Shown piece after piece: positions 36,167 to 45,207 of a DNA stretch of 64,000 nt. This DNA is from an uncultured Bacteroidota bacterium (GTDB lineage: Bacteria > Bacteroidota > Bacteroidia > Chitinophagales > Chitinophagaceae). The number at the start of each line of letters is the position of its first letter. Position 1 is the stretch's first letter. The stretch covers positions 212,495 to 276,494 of the forward strand of contig CAIJXT010000025.1 of assembly GCA_903824665.1 (NCBI GenBank), read 5' to 3'. The translations under genes and the position numbers were made by a program. The notes beneath the pieces are model-generated. The model worked only from the letters and a program-made list of their open reading frames with translations, had not been told where the DNA came from and made no database searches.

Positions 36167-37300
36167 ATGAATACCCGCGCCTGGTTTTTAGCTTTTGTAT
36201 TTGTCTGCAGCTATTCTGCCTCTTCAGCCCAGTCCATGTTCGACTCCCTGTACCGTATTGCTGAGGCTGGCAATGCCGACGCGCAAATCGATATAGGCGA
36301 TATCTACCACAATGGCATTGGTACCCCTATCAACGATACCATAGCGCTCAAATGGTATCGCAGAGCTGCACAGTCTGGCAGCGCAGCTGGCCAGTGCAAT
36401 CTTGGTTACATGTACGAAAACGGACTTGGTGGCCTGGATATAGACAACAGAGAAGCCCTGAAATGGTATCGTAAAAGCGCAGCACAGGGGTTCGCAAGGT
36501 GCCAGGGAAACCTCGGGTACATGTATGAAAATGGCAAAGGGGTCAATGTAGATTATGAAGAAGCACTCAAATGGTACCGCCTGTCTGCCGATGGTAAGTA
36601 CAGCTACGGATATCTGAATGTTGGTAGAATGTATGAAAAAGGCCTTGCTGTTCCCCGCAGCGATTCGGCCGCATTAATATGGTACCGGCTGGCCGCCGAA
36701 AGTGAGAACGCAGTAGCGCAAGGCATGCTGGGCTGGATGCTGGAACATGGGTATGGTTGCCGGGCTGATACAGCCGAAGCAGTAAAATGGTATAAAAGGG
36801 CCGCTCACAATGGAGATGCAACAGGGCAGAACAACCTCGGCAGAATGTACTACTTCGGAATTGGTGGGCTCAACCAGGATTACAGCAAAGCGGCAGATCT
36901 GTTTCATAAAGCGGCAAAATCCGGAAATGTACTCGCTCAGTATATTCTGGCCCAGATGCATGAAACTGGCATCGGAGAGGTAATAAAACAAGACTATAGC
37001 GAAGCTGCTGAACACTACCTCGCTGCTGCACGGCAAGGGCACAAAGGCGCACAATTCAGAATAGGACGGATGTACTATTACGGATATGGTGTGGCAAAGA
37101 ACCCCGGTGAAGCCGTTTATTGGTATACTCAGGCCGAAGCCCAGGGAGACATAAACGCTGCAGCCAACCTCGGGGTGATGCTCTACGAAGGACAAGATGT
37201 AAAACAAGACAAAGAAAAAGGTCAGCAGCTTTTACGCAAAGCGGCCTCTGCAGGTATGAAAGAAGCAAAAGCTTACATGGATGCCAAAGGCATTAATTGA
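36167..37300 (+). CDS. exported Sel1-repeat (SLR) protein
   Basis: 377 residues with a signal peptide (ends SSAQS). About nine Sel1-like repeats of 36 residues fill the protein, each with the pattern A-x-x-x-L-G-x-M-Y-E-x-G-x-G and A-x-x-W-Y-R-x-A-A. The Sel1 fold is a helical solenoid for protein-protein binding in the periplasm or at the surface. No catalytic domain is attached. Repeats diverge at the C-terminus (KQDKEKGQQLLRKAA). Confidence 0.92.
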   Translation: MNTRAWFLAFVFVCSYSASSAQSMFDSLYRIAEAGNADAQIDIGDIYHNGIGTPINDTIALKWYRRAAQSGSAAGQCNLGYMYENGLGGLDIDNREALKWYRKSAAQGFARCQGNLGYMYENGKGVNVDYEEALKWYRLSADGKYSYGYLNVGRMYEKGLAVPRSDSAALIWYRLAAESENAVAQGMLGWMLEHGYGCRADTAEAVKWYKRAAHNGDATGQNNLGRMYYFGIGGLNQDYSKAADLFHKAAKSGNVLAQYILAQMHETGIGEVIKQDYSEAAEHYLAAARQGHKGAQFRIGRMYYYGYGVAKNPGEAVYWYTQAEAQGDINAAANLGVMLYEGQDVKQDKEKGQQLLRKAASAGMKEAKAYMDAKGIN

Positions 37301-37377
37301 GGCAAACAAACTAAAGACAGCACCCCACCCACAGCCCTATCTGATATCTTTTTTTCCATCTATTCAATATACAGGCC

Positions 37378-38247
37378 TTGCGCAAACAATATTCATATGC
37401 TCACCTATGGCTGGCACTCACAGTCCTGTTCTGCTACTCTGCAACCGTAGCCTATTCGCAGAATATTATCACCGGCTCATTCAATATCAGATACGACAAC
37501 CCGGGCGACGCTGGCAATCTCTGGATCGATCGTGCACCAATCGTTGCCGGGCTCATAAGGTTCCACGATTTTGATATTATTGGTACACAGGAGGTGCTTA
37601 AAAACCAGCTCACTTACCTGGAGCAGGCCCTTCCGGAGTACAGCCACTGCGGAGTAGGACGGGACGACGGAAAATACGCAGGCGAACATGCAGCTATCTT
37701 TTTTAGAAAAAGCCGTTTTGCGCTGATTGCCAATGGCGACTTCTGGCTATCCGAAACCCCCGAAAAACCATCTATTGGCTGGGACGCAAAATGCTGCAAA
37801 CGTATCTGCTCATGGGCCAAGCTCAAAGACGTCACGACCGCAAAAACGATCTGGGTTTTTAACGTACACTATGATCATGAAGGTAAAGTTGCCCGCCTGG
37901 AAAGCAGCAAGCTACTTGTCCAGCGAATCAAAATGCTGGCGGGAAACGAAAATGTAGTGCTCACCGGCGACTTCAACGATGTGCGCGATAGCCCCTGCTA
38001 CCAGGTCATCACAAAATCAGGTTTCCTGACAGATACATACATAGCCACAGCCAAACAAAACATTGCCGAAAACAACCCCACTTTTCATGGTTTTGGGAAA
38101 CTGATAACAGAAAAAAAAGTGATAGACCATATTTTTGTATCCGGAAATTTTCGTGTAAAAAAATGGGGAATACTTACCGACACCTATTACGGCAAATACC
38201 CTTCAGATCACTTCCCTGTTTTAACGGAGTTGATATATAACGAATAA
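37378..38247 (+). CDS. endonuclease/exonuclease/phosphatase (EEP) family protein, exported
   Basis: 289 residues from a TTG at 37378 that begins a signal peptide (LTVLFCYSATVAYSQ). The EEP catalytic set is seen in order: FNIRYDN, GTQEV (metal Glu), NVHYDHEG, TGDFND (Asp/Asn pair), KVIDHIF and the final SDHFPV (Asp-His). It resembles extracytoplasmic phosphodiesterases of the family common in Bacteroidota; the substrate could be nucleic acid, phospholipid head groups or inositol phosphates. It lies 77 nt downstream of the Sel1 gene and 22 nt before the VOC gene. Confidence 0.88.
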   Translation: MRKQYSYAHLWLALTVLFCYSATVAYSQNIITGSFNIRYDNPGDAGNLWIDRAPIVAGLIRFHDFDIIGTQEVLKNQLTYLEQALPEYSHCGVGRDDGKYAGEHAAIFFRKSRFALIANGDFWLSETPEKPSIGWDAKCCKRICSWAKLKDVTTAKTIWVFNVHYDHEGKVARLESSKLLVQRIKMLAGNENVVLTGDFNDVRDSPCYQVITKSGFLTDTYIATAKQNIAENNPTFHGFGKLITEKKVIDHIFVSGNFRVKKWGILTDTYYGKYPSDHFPVLTELIYNE

Positions 38248-38269
38248 AACGACAAAACACTTTGCAATC

Positions 38270-38653
38270 ATGAACCTCAATCAAATCACTATCCCTTCAC
38301 TTGATGTAAATAGATCAGTACATTTTTACAAAAACCTCGGACTAATCCAAATCGTAGACGCACTACCTCGTTACGCCCGCTTCGAATGCCCTGACGGAAC
38401 AGCAACTTTCTCCATCCACGAAGTACCCCATTTGCCTACGGGAGAGGGAATAACGATCTATTTTGAATGCGACGACCTGGACGCGCAGGTTGAAAAACTG
38501 ATCGAAAAAGGAATCAGTTTTGAAGAAATGCCCGCCGACAAACCATGGCTTTGGCGCGAAGCCCGCCTAAAGGACCCCGACAACAATCAACTTATTCTCT
38601 ATTTTGCCGGCGACATCCGCAAAAACCCACCCTGGAGGCTACAAACCACTTAG
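38270..38653 (+). CDS. VOC family (glyoxalase-like) protein
   Basis: 127 residues. The two beta-alpha-beta-beta-beta modules of the vicinal oxygen chelate fold are visible: LNQITIPSLDVNRSVHFYKNLGL at the start and a second half ending REARLKDPDNNQLILYFAGD, with the Glu/His positions typical of metal ligands. The substrate is unknown. It probably shares a transcript with the EEP gene and ends at the hairpin at 38698. Confidence 0.88.
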   Translation: MNLNQITIPSLDVNRSVHFYKNLGLIQIVDALPRYARFECPDGTATFSIHEVPHLPTGEGITIYFECDDLDAQVEKLIEKGISFEEMPADKPWLWREARLKDPDNNQLILYFAGDIRKNPPWRLQTT

Positions 38654-38689
38654 CACAGACAGGTGCCAGGAACTATATTCCCTTGCCAA

Positions 38690-38736
38690 AAAAACGAATC
38701 GCCAATGACCCCTAAAAGCCATTGGCGATCTAATTT
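38690..38736. terminator. bidirectional terminator
   Basis: ATCGCCAATG (38698-38707) pairs with CATTGGCGAT (38720-38729), flanked by AAAAAAA on the left and AATTTT on the right, between the converging VOC and aminotransferase genes. Confidence 0.75.
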
Positions 38737-38760
38737 TCACTGTAATACTACCTACAAACA

Positions 38761-38851
38761 ACAATAGACTAACGACTATAGACTATAGACTATAGACTAA
38801 TGACTTTAGACTTTCTACTTTAGACTTTCTACTTTAGACTTTCTACTATTT
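38761..38851. repeat. heptad (7-bp period) repeat array at the aminotransferase 3' end
   Basis: Thirteen consecutive 7-mers in one phase, almost all of the form ACTnnnn: acaatag, actaacg, actatag (three times), actaatg, actttag, actttct, actttag, actttct, actttag, actttct, actattt. On the coding strand of the aminotransferase this is AGTnnnn with AGT in phase. The last unit includes the stop codon of that gene. Confidence 0.85.
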
Positions 38852-40039
38852 ACTACCATACTCCTTCAACGCCACCTCCAGACAATCCATCGCACCATTG
38901 ATCGCATCCGTATTGAGCACATAAGCCAGACGAACCTCATTCTTTCCCCTACCCTTTGTAGCATAAAAACCAGCAGCAGGCGCCATCATCACTGTAGCAC
39001 CATTATGCGAAAAGCTTTCAAGCAGCCATTGGCAGAACTTTTCGCTGTCATCGATTGGCAGTTGAGCGATTGCGTAAAACGCACCACCCGGTAGCGGGCA
39101 CACTACCCCATCCATTGCGGTCAGGCGTTTTACCAGCAGATCCCTTCTGGCGGTATATTCAGCATGTACCGAATCAAAATAATCTGCAGGCAGGTCCACG
39201 GCAGCCTCGCCAAGTATCTGGGCAAAAGACGGCGGACTAAGGCGCGCCTGTGCAAATTTCATCGCTGCATCTATCACTTCCTGATTGCGGGTTACAAAGG
39301 CACCTATCCTGCCACCACAGGCACTGTAGCGTTTCGAAATGGTATCCAGCAGTATAGCGTGATTTTCCAATCCCGGCAATGACAATGCAGATATATGTTT
39401 CCTGCCATCGTAGCAAAACTCACGATATGCCTCGTCGCTAAACAGGAACAGATTATATTTCAGACAAATGGACGTCAGCGTGTTCAGCTCATCTGCACTA
39501 TACAGATACCCTGTCGGGTTGTTCGGATTACAGATCATTATAGCCCGTGTGCGGGGCGTTATCGCCTTTTCAAAATCACTGATCGGTGGCAGCGCAAAGC
39601 CAGTCTCAATGCCAGACGGGATCGGAACGACATTAACACCACAGCTTATTGCAAAACCGTTGTAATTGGCATAAAACGGCTCAGGAATAATGATCTCATC
39701 CCCCGGATCCATACACGCCATAATAGCAAACAAAATGGCTTCAGAGCCACCAGTAGTTACTATAATGTTTGCTGGCGTTACATCTATATCATTACGTTTG
39801 TAATACTCAGCCAATTTCTTGCGGTAACTCTCAAAACCCGCACTTGGACTGTATTCAAGCACCTTCATATCTGTGTGCCGCACGGCGTCGAGAATGGCCT
39901 CAGGGGTTTCAATATCCGGCTGACCAATATTGAGGTGATATACCTTTGTACCACGCTTTTTAGCAGCGTCGGCATAGGGTACTAACTTACGTATGGGGGA
40001 TGGGGGCATCTGGCCACCGCGATTCGAAATAGAAGGCAT
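38846..40039 (-). CDS. pyridoxal-phosphate-dependent aminotransferase, class I/II
   Basis: 397 residues from the ATG at 40039 (MPSISNRGGQMPPSPIRKLVP); the open frame extends to 40081 but a promoter lies within it. Fold-type I features are seen: YSPSAGFESYRKKLAEYY, TTGGSEAI, the PLP-ring NPNNPTG and SDEAYREF, and DTISKRYSACGGRIG with the Schiff-base Lys. It is aspartate/aromatic aminotransferase-like; the exact substrate is not clear. The stop codon is inside the last unit of a 7-bp repeat array. Confidence 0.9.
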   Translation of the reverse strand: MPSISNRGGQMPPSPIRKLVPYADAAKKRGTKVYHLNIGQPDIETPEAILDAVRHTDMKVLEYSPSAGFESYRKKLAEYYKRNDIDVTPANIIVTTGGSEAILFAIMACMDPGDEIIIPEPFYANYNGFAISCGVNVVPIPSGIETGFALPPISDFEKAITPRTRAIMICNPNNPTGYLYSADELNTLTSICLKYNLFLFSDEAYREFCYDGRKHISALSLPGLENHAILLDTISKRYSACGGRIGAFVTRNQEVIDAAMKFAQARLSPPSFAQILGEAAVDLPADYFDSVHAEYTARRDLLVKRLTAMDGVVCPLPGGAFYAIAQLPIDDSEKFCQWLLESFSHNGATVMMAPAAGFYATKGRGKNEVRLAYVLNTDAINGAMDCLEVALKEYGSK

Positions 40040-40044
40040 GGGCG

Positions 40045-40073
40045 CAAAGTTAGTCAAAAGTGAAAAAGAACAA
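40045..40073 (-). promoter_or_regulatory. candidate promoter of the aminotransferase gene
   Basis: On the minus strand TTG (40073-40071), 18 nt, TAACTTTG (40052-40045). The -7 is perfect and ends 6 nt before the ATG at 40039, so the transcript would be leaderless or nearly so. Confidence 0.4.
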
Positions 40074-40142
40074 TGGAACACGGTGGCGTTTTTGTGAAAG
40101 CATTCATTTTGTCATTACGAACTACACAAATAAAGCCATGAA

Positions 40143-41312
40143 TCAGAAGCCAAACCCCATCCCAAACTCCGCATACTCAGCCACTACTCCATGCGTATTC
40201 AGAAACGCAGTCAAATAAAACTCTTTAGCCAGTCCCTTCTCCCGGTTCCACAGGTAATACTTACCACCCATTTTCTGGTACACCGGGTCAAAGTCAAGAA
40301 AAGTCTGCTGGTAATACACACCCACCATGGCCACCAGCCCCAACCGGCCTACCATATATTCCCCACCGGCAAAGAAACCACCATCCCAGGAATGCTGTTT
40401 TTCCCTTCCATATTCCACACCGTAATTGATCAGAAACGCATAAACATCTTTGTGGTACGCGGCATCAATGCCGGCAAACAACTTTGTCTTGCCCGCAAAC
40501 CGCCTACTTACCGACAATGCACCAATATAGGCGGGCTCCACAGGATTACCTGCTGCACGGGCTTCTTTATGCGATATACCGGCCCTGGCTTCCACCAACC
40601 ATCGGTTCTTCAGTTTCGGCAGGTCCCGCACCAAAGGTTTGGGACGTGAGGTTTCAGGAAAATACCGTATACCGATATGTGCACCACACATATTCACGCC
40701 CAGATTGGGTTCACGGTACAGCGCATTAGAAATATGAGTAAAATTCGCCCCTGCTTGTACATCCAGATGTTGATTTAAATGATACCTGATGTCGGTCACA
40801 TACAACACAAATGCATTCAGATGTGTGCTGATAGCTGTGTTTATGGTGTCCATAGTTGGCGCTCGCTGATACTTCCGCGTCACGTAGCCGGCACCAACCC
40901 CAAAACGAAATGTCCATTCCAGGTTTTTAGCCCTGATCACAGGCACCTGCATATTCGGATATACGCCCACACACTTACCAAAAATGTTGTTGCTGCGGTA
41001 ATCAGTGTAGACTATACCTATCCCTGTAACCGGGTACCCGCAACGCTGATGCCAGTCTTTCGTGCCGCAAGACTGCCACGCCACATTCAGATCAAAAGCC
41101 AGTGATAAGGGCGGCACAGGAGCTGTGAATTTTGCAGAATGTTTTACGATCCGCCCCGCCAGAAAATTCGCTTCTATACCCACCGGACTTTTTCGGTGTG
41201 CCGTATCCTGCGCATGTACCTGTAACACACAAAACAAAACAACCAGCAATAGCGCATAACCGCCATACGCTCGATGTCTGCCCAGCAATAGGTACTGTAC
41301 GGAAATTGGCAT
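40143..41312 (-). CDS. acyloxyacyl hydrolase / PagL-like lipid A deacylase, paralogue 1
   Basis: 389 residues: a long signal region (hydrophobic 19-34, ending VHAQ) and a beta-barrel with the PagL-type motif THISNALYREPNLGVN. His193 and Ser195 occupy the H-x-S catalytic positions. Twelve residues after the Ser, where PagL of Pseudomonas has its catalytic Glu, there is Asn207. PagL removes a 3-O acyl chain from lipid A in the outer membrane. The protein is about twice as long as PagL, adding a C-terminal set of strands. A close paralogue is at 46451. Confidence 0.75.
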   Translation of the reverse strand: MPISVQYLLLGRHRAYGGYALLLVVLFCVLQVHAQDTAHRKSPVGIEANFLAGRIVKHSAKFTAPVPPLSLAFDLNVAWQSCGTKDWHQRCGYPVTGIGIVYTDYRSNNIFGKCVGVYPNMQVPVIRAKNLEWTFRFGVGAGYVTRKYQRAPTMDTINTAISTHLNAFVLYVTDIRYHLNQHLDVQAGANFTHISNALYREPNLGVNMCGAHIGIRYFPETSRPKPLVRDLPKLKNRWLVEARAGISHKEARAAGNPVEPAYIGALSVSRRFAGKTKLFAGIDAAYHKDVYAFLINYGVEYGREKQHSWDGGFFAGGEYMVGRLGLVAMVGVYYQQTFLDFDPVYQKMGGKYYLWNREKGLAKEFYLTAFLNTHGVVAEYAEFGMGFGF

Positions 41313-41342
41313 TGCTCAAGGTTTCAGGTGAGAGAAGAACAC

Positions 41343-43619
41343 CTATTCCAATTTGAAATTAGAATAATACTTCTGCGAAGTAGCCTCCCATTTTTTTGCT
41401 TCCACCATATTACCCATCTTTTGGTAAGACAGCGCTATATAGGGAATATCCTTTATAGCATTCTGTTGGTCCATTTGTATTTCCTTATTCACAGTCTCGA
41501 TAGTGGCGGCATACTGCCCGGAGAAGAAGTAAGATCGGGCAAGATTGGTATAAGCATTAAAGTAGCCGGGATTCAATGCAATTGCCTTCTTGAAGTATTC
41601 TACCGCTTCGCCATACCGCTTGGTGTTTAGCATTACTGCGCCAATGTTGTTGATCGTATTGGCATCGTCTGGCTTCTGCTTCAGTATTGCTTTATAGAAG
41701 TATTCTGCAGAATCATACTTGGTCATCATAAAGAATGCCATACCTATCTCTGAATATACATCCAGATTCTGCGGTTCAAATTCCATCAATTTACGGAAAT
41801 TGATCACAGCCGAGTCGTATTGCTGCAACTGATTATAACAACGTGCTATGTTCAGGTAGGCATACTTAAAGTTGGGATTAAACTGCATGGCCAGAGTGAA
41901 ATAAGGAATCGCCTCCCTGTACCGCCCGGCTGTCAGCAGCACGCTTCCCAGATTGTTGTTTGCAGTAAAATTGGTCGGATTCATTTTCAGCGCCAGTGTG
42001 TTATACTTCACTGCCGAATCTGGCATTTTTTTGCGATCATAAATACGGGCCATTTCCACATACAGATCCGCATAATCCGGATAGATCTCCAAACCCTTTA
42101 CCAGGTACGTGATCGCCTCATCATCTATTTTCAGCTTCTTTAGCGAATCAGGCTCCTCCATGTATGCCTCCTCTGCCAGCGCCGATGCCACATTGTGGTA
42201 CAGGCGGCAGTCGTTTGGCGAGCGTTTCACGTCTGCCTTATACAGGGTCACATTATCCTTCCACTCTGCATTACGTGCTACAGCCAGCCCTCCATACACC
42301 ACACACAGCGGCACCAGCACTGCCAATACCTTTGAGGCTTTCAATGTATTCAGATCAGCTGTTTGCGCTTTTACGATCCAGTGCTCTATGGCCAGAGCCA
42401 TTATCAGGCATATGCCCGCCGAACCAAAAAAGGCAAAACGTTCCGCAAGCTCCGCACCCATAAGAAATGGAAAATTCGAAAACAGAAACATTGTCGCCAG
42501 ATAAAAAAGTATCCCGAACGCCCATGGGTCCTTTTTGTCTTTCATAAACCGGGTCACCATTATATAGATCATACCCACATAGGCAATCAGCGAAAGCCAG
42601 AAACCTATACTGGATAGATCAGCAAACGGAATACTATTGAACGAATAAGTACTTAGCAACGGATAAGGAATAAACATCAGTTTCAGGTACAATCCCATCA
42701 CCACTACCTTTGTCGCAAACGATGATAACGCACTTGGCGCTCCGGAGAGGGCATTGTCTATGAATTCTACCGGCGCTCCCGCCTGGTTTGCATCGTAGGC
42801 ATTCAGCACCGAAGACCGCACACCCATAAATACGGCAAAAGCAACTAATGTACCGGCAGTTATAAACATCGCCCGCTTTTTATCCTCATTCTTATAAAAA
42901 AAGAAGATCACAGGTATCAGTCCTACAAATGCAATCACTGTTTCCTTCGATATGATGGCGAGGTAAAACATAACCACACCCAGAACCAGCTGCAGCATTT
43001 TTCCGTCCTTCATGTAGTCCATAAATAGATTTAAAGACCAGAAACCAAAGAAAAAACACATCAGCTCATCCCGGCTTTTAATATTTGCAACAACTTCAGT
43101 ATGTATCGGGTGAACCGCAAAAATCAGGGTTGCAATTACGGCCAGAACCGTGCGTGTACCGCCAAAAAACTTGTGCAGAAACAAAAAAAACATCACCACA
43201 CAACCCGAAAACGTGATAACATTAAACAAGTGATGCATTGCAGGAGATAGTCCGAAAAGCGAATATTCCAAAGCAAACATCACCAGCGACAACGGACGGT
43301 ACAGATCATTGGGTATAATAAGGTACCCCCTCATGTGCGGTGTTGTCAGCAACTCTGGTATGGCACTCATTCCCTGTAGCACCATTCTGTTCTCCTTTAG
43401 CACCATCACATCATCCATCACAAAACCATTCCATATGGTATTGAAGTACACAGCAAATGCAACAAGTCCCAATGCTATACAGATATTCCTTATCGAAAAT
43501 GTTTCACTATTGCCCGCTGGCACTACAGAGCCCACCCTTGATGTCGTTTTCTGTATAGGTACCTCTTGTGGACGGGACTGCGGTTGGTTGTCCGCCTTTT
43601 TTACCGGTTTCTTTGCCAT
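41343..43619 (-). CDS. TMTC-like membrane protein with C-terminal TPR repeats
   Basis: 758 residues. A Lys/Pro-rich cytoplasmic N-terminus (about 1-40) is followed by about ten membrane helices (45-440) of the GT-C type, including the loop WNGFVMDDVMVLKENRMVL with a DD pair after helix 1 as in protein O-mannosyltransferases. At least seven TPRs follow (about 470-750; for example FTANNNLGSVLLTAGRYREAIPYFTLAM). This is the layout of TMTC/PMT-family O-mannosyltransferases and their bacterial relatives. The substrate is unknown. It has a perfect promoter at 43642-43673. Confidence 0.85.
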   Translation of the reverse strand: MAKKPVKKADNQPQSRPQEVPIQKTTSRVGSVVPAGNSETFSIRNICIALGLVAFAVYFNTIWNGFVMDDVMVLKENRMVLQGMSAIPELLTTPHMRGYLIIPNDLYRPLSLVMFALEYSLFGLSPAMHHLFNVITFSGCVVMFFLFLHKFFGGTRTVLAVIATLIFAVHPIHTEVVANIKSRDELMCFFFGFWSLNLFMDYMKDGKMLQLVLGVVMFYLAIISKETVIAFVGLIPVIFFFYKNEDKKRAMFITAGTLVAFAVFMGVRSSVLNAYDANQAGAPVEFIDNALSGAPSALSSFATKVVVMGLYLKLMFIPYPLLSTYSFNSIPFADLSSIGFWLSLIAYVGMIYIMVTRFMKDKKDPWAFGILFYLATMFLFSNFPFLMGAELAERFAFFGSAGICLIMALAIEHWIVKAQTADLNTLKASKVLAVLVPLCVVYGGLAVARNAEWKDNVTLYKADVKRSPNDCRLYHNVASALAEEAYMEEPDSLKKLKIDDEAITYLVKGLEIYPDYADLYVEMARIYDRKKMPDSAVKYNTLALKMNPTNFTANNNLGSVLLTAGRYREAIPYFTLAMQFNPNFKYAYLNIARCYNQLQQYDSAVINFRKLMEFEPQNLDVYSEIGMAFFMMTKYDSAEYFYKAILKQKPDDANTINNIGAVMLNTKRYGEAVEYFKKAIALNPGYFNAYTNLARSYFFSGQYAATIETVNKEIQMDQQNAIKDIPYIALSYQKMGNMVEAKKWEATSQKYYSNFKLE

Positions 43620-43641
43620 TGTTATATAACTACAATATTGT

Positions 43642-43673
43642 CAAAAATAGAAAGCATGGAGCAGAAAGTCAAA
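43642..43673 (-). promoter_or_regulatory. promoter of the TMTC-like gene
   Basis: On the minus strand TTTG (43673-43670), 20 nt, TATTTTTG (43649-43642); both boxes are perfect. The leader is about 16 nt. Confidence 0.65.
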
Positions 43674-43963
43674 GAGTAATAGTACTAAATTTAATCGGAC
43701 ACTTTTTGGGCACACAATTCAGCAGCAAAAATCCTCCCAACTATCGGTTGACTCATTTTCATTTCACAGCCAAAACCGAAACAAATCAGGGTATCCCTCT
43801 CCTCATTTGCATTCATTTTATCACATGAACTAGATCGCTATTAACCGCTGAATAGGCACTTTCCCAACAACCGGGCTGCCGCCTTTCTATAAAGCCGACA
43901 AAATATTCGTTTCTACAAAAAATTGCAATCGTTTTCAAAACATCCATTCACGCCATTAATTAT
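43674..43963. other. divergent intergenic region without further content
   Basis: The gap between the TMTC-like gene and hmgA is 368 bp. Apart from the TMTC promoter and the hmgA -7 element at 43964 I see no gene, repeat or RNA structure. Confidence 0.4.
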
Positions 43964-43971
43964 TAAATTTG
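43964..43971 (+). promoter_or_regulatory. candidate -7 element of hmgA-hpd
   Basis: TAAATTTG is a perfect TAnnTTTG, giving a leader of about 10 nt to the ATG at 43988. No TTTG lies at the right distance upstream, so activation by a regulator is possible. Confidence 0.35.
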
Positions 43972-43987
43972 CAGCAAACAACTTAAT

Positions 43988-45148
43988 ATGCCTCATTATT
44001 TTTCGCTCGGATCGATCCCCCACAAACGGCATACCCAGTTCAGAAAACCGGACGGCGGGCTGTATTCAGAGCAGCTTTTCAGTACAGAGGGTTTTTCTTC
44101 TAATTCCTCTTTGCTGTACCACTTGCACGAACCCACCAAAATTATCCGGGCAGAAGAACCCGTAAATGTCGCGCCTGTTGCCGCCACATCAAACATATTG
44201 AAACACCGAAGCTTTAAAGGTTTCAAAGTAAACCCTGATGCCGACTATATTAAAAGTCGCAAAACGGTTTTGTTTAACAACGATGTGATGCTTACACTTG
44301 CCGCACCCACCAAGGGTCTCACCGATAATGTGTTTTACAAAAACGCTGATACTGATGAGGTGTTATTTATACACGAGGGTCGCGGAGTACTCAAAACACA
44401 ATACGGACAAATTCCATTCGGCTACGGCGATTATGTCGTTGTTCCAAGGGGCACCATATACCAGATAGCCTTTGAAAATGAAAACAATCGACTATTCATT
44501 GTCGAATCATTCAGCCCTGTAACTTTCCCCAAAAGGTACCTGAGCAAGTACGGGCAGCTCCTCGAGCACGCCCCTTTTTGCGAGCGGGACCTCCGCAAAC
44601 CACAGGATCTGGAAACATTTGATGTTAAGGGAGAATTCCTCATTCAGGTCAAAAAGAAAGGACTACTCTACCCTATATGGTATGGCCACCATCCTTTCGA
44701 CGTCATTGGCTGGGATGGCTGCGAGTACCCTTATGCTATTAGCATTCACGATTTCGAACCCATTACCGGCCGCGTACACCAGCCGCCACCGGTTCACCAA
44801 ACGTTCGATGCGCACAACTTTGTGATCTGCTCCTTTGTACCTCGCCTTTTCGACTACCACCCGCTCGCAATACCTGCCCCCTACAACCACAGCAATATCG
44901 ATAGCGACGAGGTCCTGTACTATGTCGATGGCGACTTTATGAGCCGCAAACATGTAGAGCGCGGTATGATCACGCTTCACCCTGCCGGCATTCCTCATGG
45001 ACCGCACCCTGGCACAGTAGAGAAAAGCATTGGCGCTCGCGACACGCAGGAATTGGCAGTAATGGTCGATACCTTCCATCCGCTCATTCTCACCAACGAC
45101 GCACTGGGTATAGAAGACGAAAAATATGTATATAGCTGGGCCGACTAA
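43988..45148 (+). CDS. hmgA: homogentisate 1,2-dioxygenase
   Basis: 386 residues. The non-haem iron site is readable: PYNHSNIDSDEVLYYVDGDF (His301, Glu308) and HPAGIPHGPHPG (His337). The N-terminal cupin includes DEVLFIHEGRG and the PRGTIYQIAFE strand. It opens the ring of homogentisate to maleylacetoacetate in tyrosine/phenylalanine breakdown. The next gene encodes the preceding step (hpd), 59 nt downstream. The later isomerase and fumarylacetoacetase genes are not in the window. Confidence 0.94.
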   Translation: MPHYFSLGSIPHKRHTQFRKPDGGLYSEQLFSTEGFSSNSSLLYHLHEPTKIIRAEEPVNVAPVAATSNILKHRSFKGFKVNPDADYIKSRKTVLFNNDVMLTLAAPTKGLTDNVFYKNADTDEVLFIHEGRGVLKTQYGQIPFGYGDYVVVPRGTIYQIAFENENNRLFIVESFSPVTFPKRYLSKYGQLLEHAPFCERDLRKPQDLETFDVKGEFLIQVKKKGLLYPIWYGHHPFDVIGWDGCEYPYAISIHDFEPITGRVHQPPPVHQTFDAHNFVICSFVPRLFDYHPLAIPAPYNHSNIDSDEVLYYVDGDFMSRKHVERGMITLHPAGIPHGPHPGTVEKSIGARDTQELAVMVDTFHPLILTNDALGIEDEKYVYSWAD

Positions 45149-45207
45149 AACAAAGCAATAAGCCTTCTTCGCATAAAATCATTCAACAACACTACTAAAA
45201 AGATATT

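Noticed and set aside
43655..43690. Possible third heptad array (AGTCAAAGAGTAATAGTAC)
   Set aside because: The AGT spacing is 8 and then 6, not 7, and it is only three units long next to a promoter.
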